This document shows positions 60,901-64,000 of a DNA stretch of 64,000 nt, piece by piece. Made by a program: the position numbers and the translations under genes. The number at the start of each line of letters is the position of its first letter. Position 1 is the stretch's first letter. The DNA lies in NCBI RefSeq assembly GCF_023343835.1, contig NC_064447.1, forward strand, positions 9,816,501 through 9,880,500, in the 5' to 3' direction. Source of the DNA: Lagopus muta (Eukaryota > Chordata > Aves > Galliformes > Phasianidae). The notes under the pieces were generated by a model. It searched no databases. It worked only from the letters and a program-made list of their open reading frames with translations, and had not been told where the DNA came from.

Positions 60901-62989
60901 CAGACCAGCATCCTTAAAGAGTTGCATTGTTGTGTTGCATTTAATAGGGCTGCCAAGAAGAACAAGATCTATTGGGCTCTCGTCCTGCAGTGTTGTTTTC
61001 TTTGGTACATTGTGACACGTTGCCCTTGCTGGAGAGCTGGAGAGCCTTCCAAAAGCTTCACTTTCTCATTCAGAGCCTGTCCAAGCTTCTATCCTGAGCT
61101 GCTGTAGTCTGTAAATTGGAAAGAAAGTTTGAGCAAAAATTGGCCTTCCTGTGGAAGCTCTTGTCCTCTCCAGCCCATAAATTTTAATGGGAATTGGGCA
61201 TGCTGAATCCCTAGGTGGCTATGCAAATCTCAGCCTTTTCTGAACCGAATCACAAGTACTCAAGCCTAAAGTTCTTTCTTATCCTGGTGTCAGGTTTGAA
61301 CTTGGGTACTTAAGTTTGTATCTTATGGCAATTTGTGAGAATTGATCAATTTATCTCGAGACATTGTTTGCAGAGGCTCTGGTGAGTTGAGGAGGATAAT
61401 GCTTTATGTCTGAGCAGCATTATCTAAATTAAGTAATGAAGTTGTCTGTCTATGGGCAGTCTGGTTTGCCTTTCTGATGGAGGTAGATGCTTTGATTTAT
61501 GCAAGTTCACAGACTGGTAGCCCAGGCCTTGCTGCAGCTGTCAGGGGGAAGGGAGCCTTTAGAAGGGCTGAGAGTGGGTGACCCTATTGAGCCACCCCTT
61601 GTGAACCCACACTGCAACAGCTGGCAGCCTGTGGGGCTGATGACTCCGTGCAGCCCTGTTGGGTTTTGGTAACCCTATAGCAGTGAAGTAGGGAGGCACT
61701 GGCTTGTTTTTGGCATTTCAAAAATAGAGTACCACATGTGCTTGCTCGATGTCCCAGCATCTCCTGGAGCCTGCCTTGCTCTTGGATCTCCTGCCAGCAC
61801 TGGGCCTGGGTAACCTCTCCCTGATCTTGATGCTGCCTGGTGTCTTTTGGTTGCAGTAACACCCCAGCTGTCGTGTGGTTGTCTGTGGGGGCCGATGAGC
61901 CCCTGCTCTTTGAGTCTCATCCAGCAGGGAGGTGACTTTGCGCTCATGTCCCCTGCCTGCACGGTGACAGCTTCTTGGGAGCCGTCTGTCCACTAGATGT
62001 CAAACCTCTGCTGCAGAAGGGGTGCTCCAGCATGCGGGGAGGTTTCAAACACCGATGGCGTGTAGGGAGCAAAAATGGGATTTAAAGTCTGACATGGGCG
62101 GACGTCCACCGATGACCTCACTGCCCATCTGGGGAGCATGCAGGGTTTCATCTGGCTTTCTCTGCTGACATATTTCAGGTTAAAGCAGGGTGGGACAGGA
62201 CTGCTTTTTTTTTTTTCTTTTTCTTTCTGGAAGCATATGAATTAGTTCAAGTGAAGTATTTCAAGGGTTCAGTTCTCCTGCAGATGCAGTCCTTCGGACT
62301 GAAGGGGCTTCCAGATTCAGAAGTAAACCTACAGGGACCCACTTCTGATCTTATCTTTCTTTTATACCCTCGTTTGTTTGTTGTTTTTTAAATGGGAAGC
62401 ACCTGCTTTAACACAAATAGCTGTTGATCATCATGAGCATAACTCCCTTGAGCTGTTGCTGGACATGGATGAGGCTGGAGCACAGTCAGAACCTCTGCTC
62501 TCATGCAGACTGGATGTCTCCAGTGCTGTTGCTTGCTCCAATTTTACTTATTATCAACTTACAGCAGGAATTTGGTGTTTCTTTTGTCTTGGATCTTACT
62601 GTTTCACTTTCATTTGGTTTTCATATTCTTTTTTCTCTGCTTCTTTGCTCCTGCCTGCTACCAAAGACAGGACATAGACAGATTTCTGGTGGTGCCAGGT
62701 ATGCAGGCATGGATGGAGGTTGGCGCATTGTGTATGTTCCCCAGTGTGTGCCTGTCCCTTAAGGGCTTGGCTGGGCCCCATGTTTGGGTGCCCCAAAGGA
62801 AGGGAGAGTGCTTCTGCAAAACAGCAGACAGTCCCAACTCTGCCATGACCCCATTGTGCCAAAAGCCAAACGCATCTAGTCCTTGGCAAGTGCTGCTCAA
62901 CTTGTCTCACAATTCGCATCAATCATGGTCTCCTTTTGTCTTAATTAAGCAAAACATTGTGCTTGTGTGTTCCTCAGTGAAAAGCGCAC

Positions 62990-63350
62990 GCAAGATTCCT
63001 GTTTGGGATTGTTTTTAGTCTCTGAAATTATTCATGAGGCTGCTTTTCCTGATTTATGACAGCACCCAGCACATCGTCATGTAAATGACTTTTAAATGGA
63101 ATGTTTCAGCAGTTTTATAAGAATTCCTCATGTGAGGGGAAAATAAACAGTTTGTCATTTACCAGACTGTATTTGATTATTAGATTTGTTACTATAAACA
63201 GCAGGCTATGCTTCCTTAAGCTGAAGCTGCCGGAGATGTATGACTTCTGAGAGACATACTGTTAAATAAAAGCAAACCTGATGTGAGAAATCAGCACGGG
63301 ACTGATCAGCCCCATTCCTCACTGGCCAGATACACAAATCTTGGCCAGAA
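62990..63350. promoter_or_regulatory. Candidate conserved intronic element
   Basis: AT-rich, ORF-free and repeat-free stretch with AATTATTCATGAGG, CATCGTCATGTAAATGAC, GATTATTAGATTTG and AAATAAAAGCAAACC. Composition resembles enhancer DNA. No conservation evidence is available. Confidence 0.27.
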
Positions 63351-64000
63351 ATGAATATCTGACGCTGGGATTAATGAGACTTTAGATTTTTATGTCTCAT
63401 TTGAAGAGCTGTGAAAGGTGGTAGACATGGGTTGGGTGTCCTGAGTACATGGTGGAGCTCCAGGCTGTGCTTTAAGGTCAGAATACTTGTGTGATGTTTG
63501 AAGAAGTTAATGCAAAGGGGTGAGCATGGCAAGACAAGTGCAGTACAGTAAAACTTCAGCATCCTGTGAGGGGATGGGATGGGCAGAGCATTTTATATGC
63601 AGGCAGTGGCATGGAGGGACCTTCTTGTTGAGTGGAAATGCAACCATGCAAATTCATCAATGTGTTGCTAAAGGGATGTAGAATGTCTCTCAGGCCCATG
63701 GGGATTGGGTTAGAGAGGAGAACCTTAAACCAATAACTGCATGGCAGGTTAGGAGCTTCATGCAGAACTCATCTTCTTCCCTCAGGCTAAAATGCACCCT
63801 GCATGGAAAGGAGTTTTGTGTAAAACTGTGATTTGGAGGAACGTGGGGGCTTTAAGGTCTGCAAAGAGCATTTGGGAAGTGACAGGATCAAGCTGTGGGG
63901 CTGGTTGTGTTGTAGGTGACTGTGTGCACAGGGGTGCTTTGGGCCCTCTGCCTGCAATCGATGACTTTGTGCTTTGCCACAGCACTGAGTCTGCATCCCC

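Larger units (their letters stand above)
48364..64000 (+). other. CACNA1H: CACNA1H intron 2 (5' part, >15.6 kb)
   Basis: From the AT-AC donor to the end of the window I find no frame with the next conserved CACNA1H segment (W-F-E-H then the S1 helix) on the + strand, so the intron continues beyond 64000. It holds two CR1 fragments, simple repeats (including a C21 run), a partial RE1 motif and candidate conserved blocks. All other frames in it, up to 195 residues (50005-50592 minus), look like chance ORFs. A nested gene cannot be excluded but none is recognisable. Confidence 0.75.

Noticed and set aside
1-64000. CRISPR arrays, insertion sequences, operons, tRNA or rRNA genes
   Set aside because: No regularly spaced repeats, no cloverleaf with a GGTTCGA-type arm and no rRNA-like segments were seen. 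The window is vertebrate nuclear DNA.

Overview
This is a window of vertebrate nuclear DNA, almost certainly avian and probably a chicken-like (galliform) bird. The evidence is the scatter of short, 5'-truncated CR1 LINE tails in both orientations, the absence of any mammalian-type SINE, long AT-rich non-coding stretches, and one sharp CpG island at an intron-containing gene. No bacterial-style gene organisation is present. Most open frames are short chance ORFs.

The only protein-coding gene I can support is the 5' end of CACNA1H, the T-type (Cav3.2) voltage-gated calcium channel alpha-1 subunit, on the + strand. A CpG island (about 46988-48345) carries a non-coding first exon ending at 47819 (donor AAG|GTAGGA). 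A 263-bp intron (47820-48082) follows, then the first coding exon (48083-48363, ATG at 48098). That exon encodes the cytoplasmic N-terminus up to the conserved LVCNP just before transmembrane segment S1 of domain I. Its 3' boundary is followed by ATATCCTTTCC, an exact AT-AC U12-type (minor spliceosome) donor. Everything from 48364 to 64000 is then the first part of a very long minor intron. No further CACNA1H exon is seen in the window.

Layout: 1-46987 is intergenic DNA with no supported gene. It holds CR1 fragments (1845-2044, 16951-17082, 20053-20135, 27481-27665, 36978-37012, 43202-43392), homopolymer tracts, small tandem duplications, and several AT-rich, homeodomain-motif-dense blocks that look like conserved non-coding elements (1-720, 6240-6720, 8690-9140, 12110-12440, 22800-23180, 27060-27200, 38440-38790, 42230-42650, 44330-44720, 46230-46985). 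46988-48363 holds the promoter and first two exons. 48364-64000 is intron 2, with two CR1 fragments, a striking 21-base poly-C run, a partial REST (RE1) motif and a few candidate conserved blocks.

The most interesting signals cluster at the CACNA1H 5' end. They are the AT-AC intron, a splice-dependent 17-codon upstream ORF whose TGA overlaps the main ATG (ATGA), and a tight-loop G-quadruplex motif in the promoter. I found no evidence of a wholly new biological system. The conservation claims for non-coding blocks are inferences from composition and need alignment to be tested.
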